In this document: positions 1 to 7,792 of the stretch, piece after piece
Numbering within the stretch: the first letter of the stretch is position 1
Layout: the number at the start of each line of letters is the position of its first letter
Assembly: GCF_020037025.1 (NCBI RefSeq)
Contig: NZ_JAIQLH010000070.1
Coordinates: 1 to 44,534, forward strand
Direction: 5' to 3'
DNA length: 44,534 bases
Source: Streptomyces huiliensis
GTDB taxonomy: Bacteria > Actinomycetota > Actinomycetes > Streptomycetales > Streptomycetaceae
The notes under the pieces: generated by a model
Told to the model about the DNA's origin: nothing
Database searches by the model: none
What the model saw: only the letters and a program-made list of their open reading frames with translations
Position numbers and translations under genes: made by a program

Positions 1-880
1 GCGGCGCGTCCCGGCGGCGGGCCGGCGGGCCCGGTTCGCCGTGCGGAACGGTCCCCGGGCCCGACCCCGCGCCGGGCCCCGCGACCGAGATGTGCACGCC
101 CTGGTCGGCGAGCGCCTGGAGCTCCGTCGCCGCCCGTTCGTCGTGCGGCGGCGGCTCGTCCGTCACGAGTCTGGTGATCACGTCCGTCGGGACGGTCTGG
201 AACATCGTGTCGGTGCCGAGCTTGCTGTGGTCCGCGAGGACCACGACCTCGGCCGCCGCCTGCACCAGGGCCCGGTCGACGCTGGCGGAGAGCATGTTGG
301 AGGTGGACAGGCCGCGTTCGGCGGTCAGGCCGCTCCCCGAGAGGAACGCCCGGGAGACCCGCAGCCCCTGGAGGGACTGCTCGGCGCCGCTGCCGACCAG
401 CGCGTAGTTGGAGCCGCGCAGGGTGCCGCCGGTCATCACGACCTCGACCCGGTTGGCGTGGGCGAGCGCCTGGGCGACGAGCAGGGAGTTGGTCACCACG
501 GTGAGCCCCGGCACCCGCGCGAGCCGGCGGGCCAGCTCCTGCGTGGTGGTACCGGCGCCGACGACGACGGCCTCGCCCTCCTCGACGAAGCTCGCCGCGA
601 GATCGGCGATGGCCGTCTTCTCCGCGGTCGCTAGATGGGATTTCTGCGGGAAGCCGGACTCCCTGGTGAAGCCGCCCGGCAGCACCGCACCGCCGTGCCG
701 GCGGTCGAGCAGCCCTTCGGCTTCGAGCGCCCGTACGTCACGCCGTACGGTCACTTCGGAGGTCTGGACGACACGGGCGAGCTCACGCAGCGATACCGCT
801 CCGTTGGCACGCACCATTTCGAGGATCAATTGGCGACGTTCTGCAGCGAACACGAAACCGACAGTAACGCCAACGACCAT
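1..880 (-). CDS. DeoR/GlpR-family transcriptional regulator (3' end outside window)
   Basis: The visible 293 residues give an N-terminal helix-turn-helix (about residues 28-62, ending ALEAEGLLDRRHGG) followed by the DeoR C-terminal sensor fold (VVGAGTTTQELARRLA, GGTLRGSNYALVGSGAE, LADHSKLG). Family members sense phosphorylated sugars or related metabolites and repress catabolic operons. The gene runs leftward and is cut by the window edge before its stop. The ATG at 880 follows a GAAAG stretch; an in-frame GTG at 853 (VFAAERRQ) is an alternative start resembling other family N-termini. It sits near the nucleoside genes and is one candidate for the regulator of the CTACGCGCGTAG sites, but no such site lies in front of it, so that link is inference. 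Confidence 0.88.
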   Translation of the reverse strand, partial: MVVGVTVGFVFAAERRQLILEMVRANGAVSLRELARVVQTSEVTVRRDVRALEAEGLLDRRHGGAVLPGGFTRESGFPQKSHLATAEKTAIADLAASFVEEGEAVVVGAGTTTQELARRLARVPGLTVVTNSLLVAQALAHANRVEVVMTGGTLRGSNYALVGSGAEQSLQGLRVSRAFLSGSGLTAERGLSTSNMLSASVDRALVQAAAEVVVLADHSKLGTDTMFQTVPTDVITRLVTDEPPPHDERAATELQALADQGVHISVAGPGAGSGPGTVPHGEPGPPARRRDAP

Positions 881-944
881 CTGCTTTCAGCAGGTTGCAC
901 CAACTAACGGAAGTTGTTCGCCGCGCGCCCCAAGAAGTGGTATA

Positions 945-990
945 GGGAACCGGAAGGAGAGCCGCCGCCTCCGCCCGCCGACCGGTTCCC
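945..990 (-). terminator. Hairpin downstream of the lpdA-like gene
   Basis: GGGAACCGG (945-953) and CCGGTTCCC (982-990) form a perfect 9-bp inverted repeat around a GC-rich 28-nt loop, just past the lpdA-like stop. There is no T-tract, as is common in Streptomyces. The same 881-1007 gap must also carry the promoter of the DeoR-type gene; CAACT-N6-AGTTG near 909-924 could be an operator but is weak. Confidence 0.5.
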
Positions 991-1007
991 TCTGCCGTGG
1001 TCGCGCC

Positions 1008-2429
1008 TCAGCCTTCCCGCTGGGCCTTCCGCGTGTGCAGCTGACGCGCCACTTCCGCGACAGACCCGGACAGGGACGGGTACACGGTGAACGCGTTCGC
1101 GATCTGTTCCACGGTCAGATTGTTGTCGACCGCGATCGAGATCGGATGAATCAGCTCGCTGGCCCGGGGCGCGACCACCACGCCGCCGACCACGATGCCC
1201 GTGCCGGGGCGGCAGAACAACTTGACGAATCCGTCCCGGATTCCCTGCATCTTCGCGCGGGGATTGCGCAGCAGCGGCAACTTGACGACCCGGGCGTCAA
1301 TCAGCCCCTTGTCGACGTCCGCCTGCGAATACCCGACCGTAGCAATCTCCGGATCCGTAAATACGTTCGCGGATACAGCCTTGAGATTGAGCGGCGCCAC
1401 CGCGTCGCCCAGGAAGTGGTACATCGCGATCCGGCCCTGCATGGCGGCGACCGAGGCCAGCGCCAGCACACCGGTGCAGTCGCCGGCCGCGTAGACGCCC
1501 GGTGCGCTGGTGCGCGAGACCTTGTCCGTCCGGATGTGGCCCGACTCCGTCAGCCGGACGCCGGATTCCTCCAGGCCCATGTCGGCGGTGTTGGGGATCG
1601 AACCGACGGCCATCAGGCAGTGCGTGCCGCTGATGACCCGTCCGTCGGCCAGGGTGACCTCCACCCGGTCGCCCACCCGCTTGGCGGCCTGCGCCCGCGA
1701 GCGCGCCATGACGTTCATGCCGCGGCGGCGGAAGACGTCCTCCAGGACGGCGGCGGCGTCCGGGTCCTCGCCCGGCAGCACCCGGTCGCGCGAGGAGACC
1801 AGGGTGACCTCCGAGCCCAGCGCCTGGTACGCGCCGGCGAACTCGGCGCCGGTGACGCCCGAGCCCACCACGATGAGCTCCTCGGGCAGCTCCTCCAGGT
1901 CGTAGACCTGGGTCCAGTTGAGGATCCGCTCGCCGTCGGGCAGCGCGTCCGGGATCTCCCGGGGGTGCGCGCCGGTGGCGATCAGGACGGCGTCCGCGAG
2001 CAGCGTCTCCTCGCCGTCGCCCGTCCGCACGATCACCCGGCGGGTGCCGTCCGGCTCCCGCACCGGGTCCAGCCGGCCGCGGCCGCGCAGCACCCGGCCG
2101 CCGGCGCGGGTCACGGAGGCGGTGATGTCGTGCGACTGGGCCAGCGCCAGCCGCTTCACCCGGCGGTTGACCTTCCCGAGGTCCACCCCGATGACGGCAC
2201 CGTCGTCGACGGTGATGCCCAGCTCCTCGTACGACGAGTCAAAGGAGGTCATCACCTCCGCCGTCGCTATGAGCGTCTTCGAGGGCACACAGTCGGTGAG
2301 CACCGACGCCCCGCCCAGACCGTCGCAGTCGACGACGGTCACCTCCGCACCGAGCTGCGCGGCGACGAGCGCCGCCTCATAGCCGCCGGGTCCGCCACCG
2401 ATGATCACGATCCGAGTCACGTACTCCAT
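1008..2429 (-). CDS. lpdA: LpdA-like NAD(P)H-quinone dehydrogenase (flavoprotein)
   Basis: A 473-residue FAD/NAD(P) pyridine nucleotide-disulfide oxidoreductase. An N-terminal FAD motif (IIGGGPGGYEAAL) is followed by an NAD(P) motif (VVGSGVTGAEFAGAY, about residue 180), a second FAD-contact segment (VYAAGDCTG) and a C-terminal dimerisation domain. It is not a true lipoamide dehydrogenase: in the redox disulfide segment (GGASVLTDCVPSK) the first cysteine is Ser42 and only Cys47 remains. The C-terminal His-Pro...Glu dyad is replaced (YPSLSGSV). This pattern is that of mycobacterial LpdA (Rv3303c), a quinone reductase, which likewise lies near deoD and pmmB. The start was set at ATG 2429, where homology begins. 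It is divergent from the cyclotransferase gene. Confidence 0.85.
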   Translation of the reverse strand: MEYVTRIVIIGGGPGGYEAALVAAQLGAEVTVVDCDGLGGASVLTDCVPSKTLIATAEVMTSFDSSYEELGITVDDGAVIGVDLGKVNRRVKRLALAQSHDITASVTRAGGRVLRGRGRLDPVREPDGTRRVIVRTGDGEETLLADAVLIATGAHPREIPDALPDGERILNWTQVYDLEELPEELIVVGSGVTGAEFAGAYQALGSEVTLVSSRDRVLPGEDPDAAAVLEDVFRRRGMNVMARSRAQAAKRVGDRVEVTLADGRVISGTHCLMAVGSIPNTADMGLEESGVRLTESGHIRTDKVSRTSAPGVYAAGDCTGVLALASVAAMQGRIAMYHFLGDAVAPLNLKAVSANVFTDPEIATVGYSQADVDKGLIDARVVKLPLLRNPRAKMQGIRDGFVKLFCRPGTGIVVGGVVVAPRASELIHPISIAVDNNLTVEQIANAFTVYPSLSGSVAEVARQLHTRKAQREG

Positions 2430-2565
2430 TGTCCCGCACCCATCAAAGCGACTCCTTCCGGGGCCTCCGGTCGTTCCGGCACGTGCCGGGGAGCCGGAAT
2501 TCGACGGTCCCCTCGAGACTGCCATCCCAAATGCGGTCCCGCCTCACTCCCGTACCCTCAGAACC

Positions 2566-3003
2566 ATGTCGCTCTACGCCGCGTACGCCGGCAACCTCGA
2601 CGCGCGGCTGATGACGCGCCGCGCTCCCCACTCGCCGCTGCGCGGCACGGGCTGGCTCGCCGACTGGCGTCTGACCTTCGGCGGAGAGCAGATGGGCTGG
2701 GAGGGCGCCTTGGCCACCGTGGTGGAGGAGCCCCGGTCGCAGGTCTTCGTCGCCCTCTACGACATCGCCCCGATGGACGAGGAGTCGATGGACCGCTGGG
2801 AGGGCGTCGGCCTCGGCATCTACCGACGGATGCGGGTCCGGGTGCACACCCTCGACGGCGAGGAGTCCGCCTGGATCTACGTCCTGAACGGCTACGAGGG
2901 CGGCCTGCCGTCGGCCCGCTACCTGGGTGAGATCGCGGACGCGGCGGAGTCGGCGGGGGCGCCGCACGACTATGTGATGGAGATCAGGAAGCGCCCGTGC
3001 TGA
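2566..3003 (+). CDS. Gamma-glutamylcyclotransferase-like protein
   Basis: A 145-residue single-domain protein of the GGCT/AIG2-like fold. It opens with MSLYAAYAGNLD, the family's substrate-loop position (classically YGSN), continues with GWLADWRLTFGG and a GALATV segment, and has the acidic DRWEG motif that carries the catalytic Glu in this fold. Family members cyclise gamma-glutamyl amino acids to 5-oxoproline, or act on related gamma-glutamyl amines. The ATG at 2566 is chosen because the fold begins there. It is transcribed away from lpdA across a 136-bp gap. Exact substrate unknown. Confidence 0.8.
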   Translation: MSLYAAYAGNLDARLMTRRAPHSPLRGTGWLADWRLTFGGEQMGWEGALATVVEEPRSQVFVALYDIAPMDEESMDRWEGVGLGIYRRMRVRVHTLDGEESAWIYVLNGYEGGLPSARYLGEIADAAESAGAPHDYVMEIRKRPC

Positions 3004-3010
3004 GCGGTCT

Positions 3011-3151
3011 CAGCCCGTCCGGCGTTTGAGGGCGCCGGCCCACCCCCAGCCCGTCCGGCGTTTGAGGACAACCGCGCGAAGCGCGGTTTCGGGGGTCCGG
3101 GGACCTCCCCGGGAAACGGTGAAAGGGCGGGACCGGGGCACCCCCACCGAC
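3011..3151 (+). repeat. Dispersed Streptomyces intergenic repeat with terminator hairpin
   Basis: Two copies of a 21-bp unit beginning CAGCCCGTCCGGCG and ending TTTGAGG lie at 3011-3031 and 3047-3067. They are followed by a perfect hairpin, AACCGCGC-gaa-GCGCGGTT (3070-3088), then a GGGGGTCCGGGG...CCCCGG block and a GGAAACGG...GGGCGGG stretch to about 3151. The same ordered modules recur at 30601-30798, and the 21-bp core alone at 32871-32894. The hairpin probably terminates the cyclotransferase transcript. Confidence 0.75.
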
Positions 3152-3214
3152 CGCCACCCCACCCCTTCGTGAGAAGCGACAAAGCAACAGTCGCAAGACC
3201 GTAACCTGCGACAT

Positions 3215-3244
3215 CTACGCGCGTAGGCGCCGACCGGTTACCCT
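3215..3244 (+). promoter_or_regulatory. Nucleoside-regulon operator and -10 box of deoD
   Basis: The perfect 12-bp palindrome CTACGCGCGTAG is at 3215-3226. A -10 box TACCCT (TAnnnT type) is at 3239-3244, seven bases before the GTG start, predicting a leaderless transcript. With a 17-bp spacer the -35 falls inside the palindrome, so a bound protein would block RNA polymerase. The same palindrome precedes deoC, add and the nucleoside ATPase gene. Confidence 0.75.
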
Positions 3245-3251
3245 CGTCCGC

Positions 3252-4073
3252 GTGAACGCATCAGTTACTCCGGACATCCAGGCCGACCCGTACGCCGCGG
3301 CCGACGCCGCCGCCGCCCGACTGCGCGAGCTCACGGGCGCCGAGACCCACGACGTCGCCCTGGTCATGGGCTCCGGCTGGGTTCCCGCGACCGAGGCGCT
3401 CGGCACCCCCGAGACCGAGTTCCCGGTCACCGAGCTCCCCGGCTTCTCCGCCGCGGCCGTCGCCGGCCACGCGGGCACCGTGCGCTCGTACAAGATCAAC
3501 GACAAGCGCGCCCTGGTCTTCCTCGGCCGCACGCACTACTACGAGGGCCGCGGCGTCGCCGCCGTCGTCCACGGCGTCCGCACCTCCGTCGCCGCCGGCT
3601 GCAAGACCGTCGTCCTGACGAACGGCTGCGGCGGCCTGCGCGACGGCATGCGCCCCGGCCAGCCGGTGCTGATCAGCGACCACCTGAACCTCACGGCGAC
3701 CTCGCCGATCGTCGGCGCCAACTTCGTCGACCTCACGGACCTGTACTCGTCCCGCCTGCGCACCCTGTGCAAGGAGGTCGACGAGACGCTGGAGGAGGGC
3801 GTCTACGCCCAGTTCCCCGGCCCGCACTACGAGACCCCGGCCGAGGTCCGCATGGCGCGCCTGATGGGCGCCGATCTGGTGGGCATGTCCACCACCCTCG
3901 AGGCCATCGCGGCCCGCGAGGCGGGCGCCGAGGTGCTCGGCATCTCCCTCGTCACCAACCTGGCCGCGGGCATGACCGGCGAGCCCCTCAACCACGAAGA
4001 GGTGCTCCAGGCCGGCCGTGACTCGGCCGCCCGCATGGGCTCGCTGCTGGCCCAGGTGCTGCCGCGCCTCTGA
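3252..4073 (+). CDS. deoD: Purine nucleoside phosphorylase, trimeric class
   Basis: A 273-residue enzyme that phosphorolyses purine (deoxy)nucleosides to base plus (deoxy)ribose-1-phosphate in the cytosol. Motifs of the trimeric class: GSGW phosphate loop (residues 40-43), GRTHYYEG (92-99), TNGCGGL (about 123-129), [11 protein letters not shown] (188-198), [14 protein letters not shown] (205-218) and TNLAAG...LNHEEV (235-251), covering the purine and phosphate sites. Length is normal for the class. The GTG start at 3252 has no Shine-Dalgarno but sits seven bases after a -10 box, consistent with leaderless translation. The operator at 3215-3226 ties it to deoC, add and the importer. It is probably a separate transcript from the mutase, since a strong hairpin (4103-4157) follows. 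Confidence 0.95.
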   Translation: MNASVTPDIQADPYAAADAAAARLRELTGAETHDVALVMGSGWVPATEALGTPETEFPVTELPGFSAAAVAGHAGTVRSYKINDKRALVFLGRTHYYEGRGVAAVVHGVRTSVAAGCKTVVLTNGCGGLRDGMRPGQPVLISDHLNLTATSPIVGANFVDLTDLYSSRLRTLCKEVDETLEEGVYAQFPGPHYETPAEVRMARLMGADLVGMSTTLEAIAAREAGAEVLGISLVTNLAAGMTGEPLNHEEVLQAGRDSAARMGSLLAQVLPRL

Positions 4074-4102
4074 CGGCACGCGCGTGACGCCGTGACGGCC
4101 GT

Positions 4103-4157
4103 CCGGAGGCGCGGATCCACCCACGGCGGCCCGCCGTGGGCGGGCCCGCGCCTCCGG
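4103..4157 (+). terminator. Strong hairpin after deoD
   Basis: CCGGAGGCGCGG (4103-4114) pairs perfectly with CCGCGCCTCCGG (4146-4157), and an inner arm CCCACGGCGG (4120-4129) pairs with CCGCCGTGGG (4131-4140). GTGACG/CGTCAC flanks extend it. There is no T-tract, as usual for high-GC intrinsic terminators. Confidence 0.7.
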
Positions 4158-4611
4158 CGCGTCACGACGGGCCCGGGCGGCCGTACGGGCCCGAACGCTG
4201 CGGCCCGAGCGGTCCGCACGCGGCCATACGGACCCGGGCGCACCCGGCGGCCGACGAGGCGACGGGAGCGCGCCGAAGGCCGAGGCGGCGGACGGCCCCG
4301 CGCCGACGAGCCCCCGGCGGCCTCCGATGGCTCCGGGCGGCTCCGAGCGGCCTTCCGACGGCTCCGTACGGCCCCGCGCGGTCTTCCCGGCGTTTCGGGG
4401 AACACCCGTAACAGCCGCAAACCCACCGCCCCGACCGCGTCCGACCGCCGCCCCCTCGCCCGCCCCGGCCGACACCGCCCGCCCTACCGCCCCACCCACG
4501 GGGCACAGCACCCCAGCACACCGCACCCAGCACCCCGCACCCCGCACCCCGCACCGCCGTGAAACCACACCGCGCCGCGGAACCGCACTCAGACAACCCC
4601 GGAGGAACATC
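4158..4611. other. Non-coding GC-rich spacer before the mutase gene
   Basis: About 450 bp with no convincing gene. It holds degenerate short repeats around CCGTACGGGCCCG/CATACGGACCCGG (4175-4370) and, near 4500-4555, repeats of the type CACCCCGCAC. Open frames cross it on both strands, but their translations are low-complexity Arg/Pro/Ala and match nothing recognised. The only functional element seen is the GGAGG ribosome-binding site at 4601-4605. Confidence 0.5.
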
Positions 4612-6303
4612 GTGGAGCAGGAGCGAGACGACCTCCTCACCCGAGCCCGGACCTGGCTCGCCGAGGACCCCGACCCCGAGACGCGCGCGGAGCTCGCCGC
4701 GCTCGTCGACGCCGAGAACCTGCCCGAGCTGGCGTCGCGCTTCGCGGGCACCCTTCAGTTCGGCACCGCCGGCCTCCGCGGCGAGCTGGGCGCGGGCCCG
4801 ATGCGGATGAACCGCGCCGTGGTCATCCGGGCGGCGGCGGGCCTCGCCGCGTACCTCAAGAAGGAAGGCCACGCCGGGGGCACCGTCGTCATCGGCTACG
4901 ACGCCCGCCACAAGAGCGCGGACTTCGCCCGCGACACGGCGGCCGTCATGGTCGGCGCGGGCCTGAAGGCGGCGCTGCTGCCGCGCCCGCTGCCCACCCC
5001 GGTCCTGGCCTTCGCCATCCGCCACCTGGGCGCCGTGGCCGGCGTCGAGGTGACCGCGAGCCACAACCCGCCGCGCGACAACGGCTACAAGGTCTACCTG
5101 GGCGACGGCTCGCAGATCGTGCCGCCCGCCGACGCCGGCATCGCCGCCGAGATCGCCGCCGTGGCGAGCCTGGACGACGTTCCGCGCCCCGAGGCGGGCT
5201 GGGACACGCTGGACGACGCGGTCGTCGAGGCGTACCTGAAGCGCACCGACGCCGTCCTGACCACCGGCTCTGCCCGTGACGTGCGCGTCGTCTACACGCC
5301 CATGCACGGCGTCGGCCGGACCGTCCTGACCGCCGCCTTCGCCCGTGCCGGCTTCCCGGCGCCGGTCGTCGTCGCCGAACAGGCCGAGCCGGACCCGGAC
5401 TTCCCGACGGTCGCGTTCCCCAACCCGGAGGAACCGGGCGCGATGGACCTGGCGTTCGCCACGGCCCGCGCCGCGGCCGAGCGCGGCGAGACGCCGGACA
5501 TCGTCATCGCCAACGACCCGGACGCCGACCGCTGCGCCGTCGCCGTCCCCGACCCGTCCGCCGACGCGGGCTGGCGGATGCTGCGCGGCGACGAGGTCGG
5601 CGCGCTGCTGGCCGCGCACCTGGGCCGGAAGGACGCGACCGGCACGTTCGCGACGACGATCGTCTCCTCGTCGCTGCTCTCCCGCATCGCCGCCGCGAAC
5701 GCCGGCGTCGACTACACCGAGACCCTCACCGGCTTCAAGTGGCTGGCCCGCGTCGACGGCCTGCGCTACGCCTACGAGGAGGCCCTGGGCTACTGCGTGG
5801 ACCCCGCGGGCGTCCGGGACAAGGACGGCATCACCGCGGCCCTGCTGGTCGCCGAGCTGGCCGCCGGGCTGAAGGAGCAGGGCCGGTCCCTGACCGACCT
5901 CCTCGACGACCTGGCCGTCGAGCACGGCCTGCACGCCACGGACCAGCTCTCGGTCCGCGTCCAGGACCTGTCCCTGATCGCCGCCGCCATGCGCCGCCTG
6001 CGCGAGCAGCCGCCGACCGCCCTGGCCGGCCTCGCGGTCGCGTCGGCGGAGGACCTCGCGGAGGGCTCCGAGGCCCTGCCGCCGACCGACGGCCTGCGGT
6101 ACCACCTTTCGGGTGACGCCGAGGGCACCGTCTCGGCCGCCCGCGTGATCGTCCGTCCCAGCGGCACCGAGCCCAAGCTCAAGTGCTACCTGGAGGCCGT
6201 GGTCCCGGTCGGCACCGCGGCCGACCTGACCGCCGCGCGGCGCCGCGCGGCGGACGTCCTCGCGTCGATCAAGAAGGACCTGGCGGAGGCGGCGGGCATC
6301 TGA
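4612..6303 (+). CDS. pmmB: Phosphohexomutase of the PGM2/PmmB type, probable phosphopentomutase
   Basis: A 563-residue alpha-D-phosphohexomutase with all four domains. The phosphoserine loop is TASHNPP (Ser150), the Mg-binding loop NDPDADRC (about 300-307), the sugar-specificity loop GFKWLA (about 374) and the phosphate-binding loop RPSGTEPK (about 514-521). The GTG start at 4612 is preceded by GGAGG with good spacing. Family members interconvert 1- and 6-phosphosugars, and the mammalian PGM2 branch prefers pentose phosphates. The setting between purine nucleoside phosphorylase and deoC, with no deoB-type gene in the window, suggests it converts (deoxy)ribose-1-phosphate to the 5-phosphate. 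That specificity is inference; the annotated alternative is phosphomannomutase/phosphoglucomutase. Confidence 0.88.
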   Translation: MEQERDDLLTRARTWLAEDPDPETRAELAALVDAENLPELASRFAGTLQFGTAGLRGELGAGPMRMNRAVVIRAAAGLAAYLKKEGHAGGTVVIGYDARHKSADFARDTAAVMVGAGLKAALLPRPLPTPVLAFAIRHLGAVAGVEVTASHNPPRDNGYKVYLGDGSQIVPPADAGIAAEIAAVASLDDVPRPEAGWDTLDDAVVEAYLKRTDAVLTTGSARDVRVVYTPMHGVGRTVLTAAFARAGFPAPVVVAEQAEPDPDFPTVAFPNPEEPGAMDLAFATARAAAERGETPDIVIANDPDADRCAVAVPDPSADAGWRMLRGDEVGALLAAHLGRKDATGTFATTIVSSSLLSRIAAANAGVDYTETLTGFKWLARVDGLRYAYEEALGYCVDPAGVRDKDGITAALLVAELAAGLKEQGRSLTDLLDDLAVEHGLHATDQLSVRVQDLSLIAAAMRRLREQPPTALAGLAVASAEDLAEGSEALPPTDGLRYHLSGDAEGTVSAARVIVRPSGTEPKLKCYLEAVVPVGTAADLTAARRRAADVLASIKKDLAEAAGI

Positions 6304-6313
6304 CGCCCTCGTC

Positions 6314-6353
6314 CGTACGTCACCGCACGTCACGGCACGTCACCGCACGTCGC
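6314..6353 (+). repeat. Four tandem ~10-bp repeats
   Basis: Four consecutive units close to CGCACGTCAC lie immediately after the mutase stop codon and just upstream of the terminator hairpin. Function unknown. Confidence 0.7.
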
Positions 6354-6357
6354 TGGA

Positions 6358-6387
6358 GGCCCGCTCCCGGGAAAAACGGGGCGGGCC
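6358..6387 (+). terminator. Terminator after the mutase gene
   Basis: GGCCCGC (6358-6364) pairs with GCGGGCC (6381-6387), inner CCCG (6366-6369) with CGGG (6377-6380), and the loop is G/A-rich, followed by TTC. Typical Rho-independent-like hairpin. Confidence 0.7.
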
Positions 6388-6465
6388 TTCGGCACCCTGC
6401 CACTTAGGCTGAACGTTCGATCCACGGGGCATGGGGGTGCCCTGTCAACCACTGGGGGGTCAGTG

Positions 6466-7317
6466 ATGCGACGTTCAACTGTGGCGGTCATCGGGGCGAT
6501 CACACTCTGCACCGCCTGCGGCGGAGGCGGGAGCGACAGCGGCGACGACGGGAAGCGGAAACCGTCCGCTCCCGCGTCGGCGTCCCGGTCCGCCCCCGCC
6601 ACACGCCCGGCGGACGACATCGCAGCGGTCCGTGCCGCGGCGGCCGCGACGGCCCGCACCACCGCGCGGGTCGACGAGCGGATCAAGATGGGCGACGGCT
6701 CGATGGCGATGGTCTTCACCGTCCGAGGCGCCCTCGACCTCGCCGGTGGCAAGGGCGCTCTCAAGGTGCGCCTGCAGGCCGACGGGAAGCCGGCTGTCCC
6801 ACTCGACGAGGTCTTCACCGGCCGCATGGTGCACTTGAGAATGCCGCAAGAGCCTACCGGCGACACATCCTGGCGATCCGTGCCCCGGGACCAGGTGGAG
6901 GCGCACTACCTCCTGCGCGCGCCCCTGAACGATCCGGTCCATATCCTCCGTCAGGTAGCGATGCTGCCGTCCGCCAGGAGGGTGGGCGAGGAAAAGGTGA
7001 ACGGCGCGCCCACCGTCCACTACCGCGCCGAACCGGACCTCAAGACGCTCACTTACCGCATGGTCACGGCACAGCGCGCGAAGGTCACGTCCCACTGGAA
7101 GGACCTACAGCGTCAGTTTCCGCCCTACGCGGACGTGTGGGTGGACCGGAAGGGCCACGTCGTCCGCTCCCGCTTCGGCATGCCTCTGGGCGGAGACGCC
7201 GGGATGGCCGTTTCGCTCACCCTCTCGGACTTGGGCAAACCGGTCCGGACACCCGGCGTCCCGTCCGGGGCCCGCGCCGTCGATCCGTCCTCCGTCAACG
7301 GCCCACTGGTGGGCTGA
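6466..7317 (+). CDS. Secreted lipoprotein, LppX/LprG-like fold suspected
   Basis: A 283-residue protein with a short lipoprotein signal peptide (MRRSTVAVIGAITL) and lipobox CTAC-GG, so it should be lipidated and held on the outer face of the membrane. A Ser/Gly/Ala-rich linker follows. The mature part looks beta-rich (VFTVRGALDLAGGKGALKV, YADVWVDRKGHVVRSRFGM), similar in layout to actinobacterial LolA-like/LppX-type lipoproteins. The ATG at 6466 is preferred over a GTG at 6463 because of spacing to the GGGGGG at 6453-6458. It appears monocistronic. The function and fold assignment are tentative; the lipoprotein call is firm. Confidence 0.75.
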   Translation: MRRSTVAVIGAITLCTACGGGGSDSGDDGKRKPSAPASASRSAPATRPADDIAAVRAAAAATARTTARVDERIKMGDGSMAMVFTVRGALDLAGGKGALKVRLQADGKPAVPLDEVFTGRMVHLRMPQEPTGDTSWRSVPRDQVEAHYLLRAPLNDPVHILRQVAMLPSARRVGEEKVNGAPTVHYRAEPDLKTLTYRMVTAQRAKVTSHWKDLQRQFPPYADVWVDRKGHVVRSRFGMPLGGDAGMAVSLTLSDLGKPVRTPGVPSGARAVDPSSVNGPLVG

Positions 7318-7364
7318 GCGGTCCGCACGCCTTGTTGGTTTCCTGACGTTGGCACCATGGCCGC

Positions 7365-7652
7365 ATGGCCGAGGAGACGACATACGGCATCGGTGGGGGT
7401 CCGGCGACGCGCGTGAGCTTGTCGTTGCCGGAGGGAACGGCGGAGGCGATCCGCGCACGGGCCGACAAAGGGAAGTTCTCCGCGTTCATCACGGCAGCGG
7501 TCGAGCGTGAGCTGCGCGGCCGGATCCTGGACGAGTACCTGGCCGACTACGAGCAGCGCCGGGGTCCGGTCGCGGAACAGGCACGGGAGCAAGCCCGGAA
7601 GCTCTTCGACGAGGTGTTCGCCGAGGAGGCGCAGTGGCCCTCCGCAGGCTGA
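7365..7652 (+). CDS. Ribbon-helix-helix (CopG-like) antitoxin
   Basis: A 95-residue protein. The N-terminal part fits a ribbon-helix-helix DNA-binding domain (RVSLSLPEGTAEAIRARA, then FSAFITAAVERELR). The C-terminal part is a charged helical tail (RILDEYLADYEQRRG ... ARKLFDEVFAEE) of the kind that wraps a PIN toxin. Its 3' end overlaps by 19 nt the GTG start of a PIN-like reading frame (7634), the usual antitoxin-toxin arrangement. The antitoxin frame is intact while the toxin frame is broken, so this would be an orphan antitoxin. It should bind its own promoter. Confidence 0.75.
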   Translation: MAEETTYGIGGGPATRVSLSLPEGTAEAIRARADKGKFSAFITAAVERELRGRILDEYLADYEQRRGPVAEQAREQARKLFDEVFAEEAQWPSAG

Positions 7653-7770
7653 CCCAGGAGGGAACGCTGGTCCTGGACAGCGAGGGCCTGTGTCAAAGCT
7701 GCTGGGTGACGACGGGCGTGTGGTGGCCCTGGTCGAGGAGGCCCCGGCGGCGGGGCATGGAGGTGGTGGT
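7634..7770 (+). pseudogene. VapC-like PIN-domain toxin remnant (frameshifted, truncated)
   Basis: The frame from GTG 7634 reads MALRRLTQEGTLVLDSEGL, matching the start of actinobacterial PIN toxins (LVLDSEGL carries the first catalytic Asp). After about 7690 the continuing homology (SKLLGDDGRVVALVEEA) is in the next frame, and near 7745 it returns to the first frame (RRRGMEVVV). After MEVVV the expected ~80 residues of the domain are absent, and the frame runs antisense through the yceI 3' end. Two frame changes plus truncation make it non-functional as read. Confidence 0.7.
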
Positions 7771-7792
7771 TCCGCCCGCGGCCGACCCCGCG

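Noticed and set aside
408..2930. A very long open frame (840 codons) on the plus strand across the DeoR and lpdA region
   Set aside because: It is antisense to two recognised genes, its translation is Arg/Pro/Ala-rich with no domain, and long open frames on the wrong strand are expected at this GC content.
3261..6333. Long minus-strand frames opposite deoD and the mutase gene
   Set aside because: Both sense genes are confidently identified; the antisense translations are low complexity.
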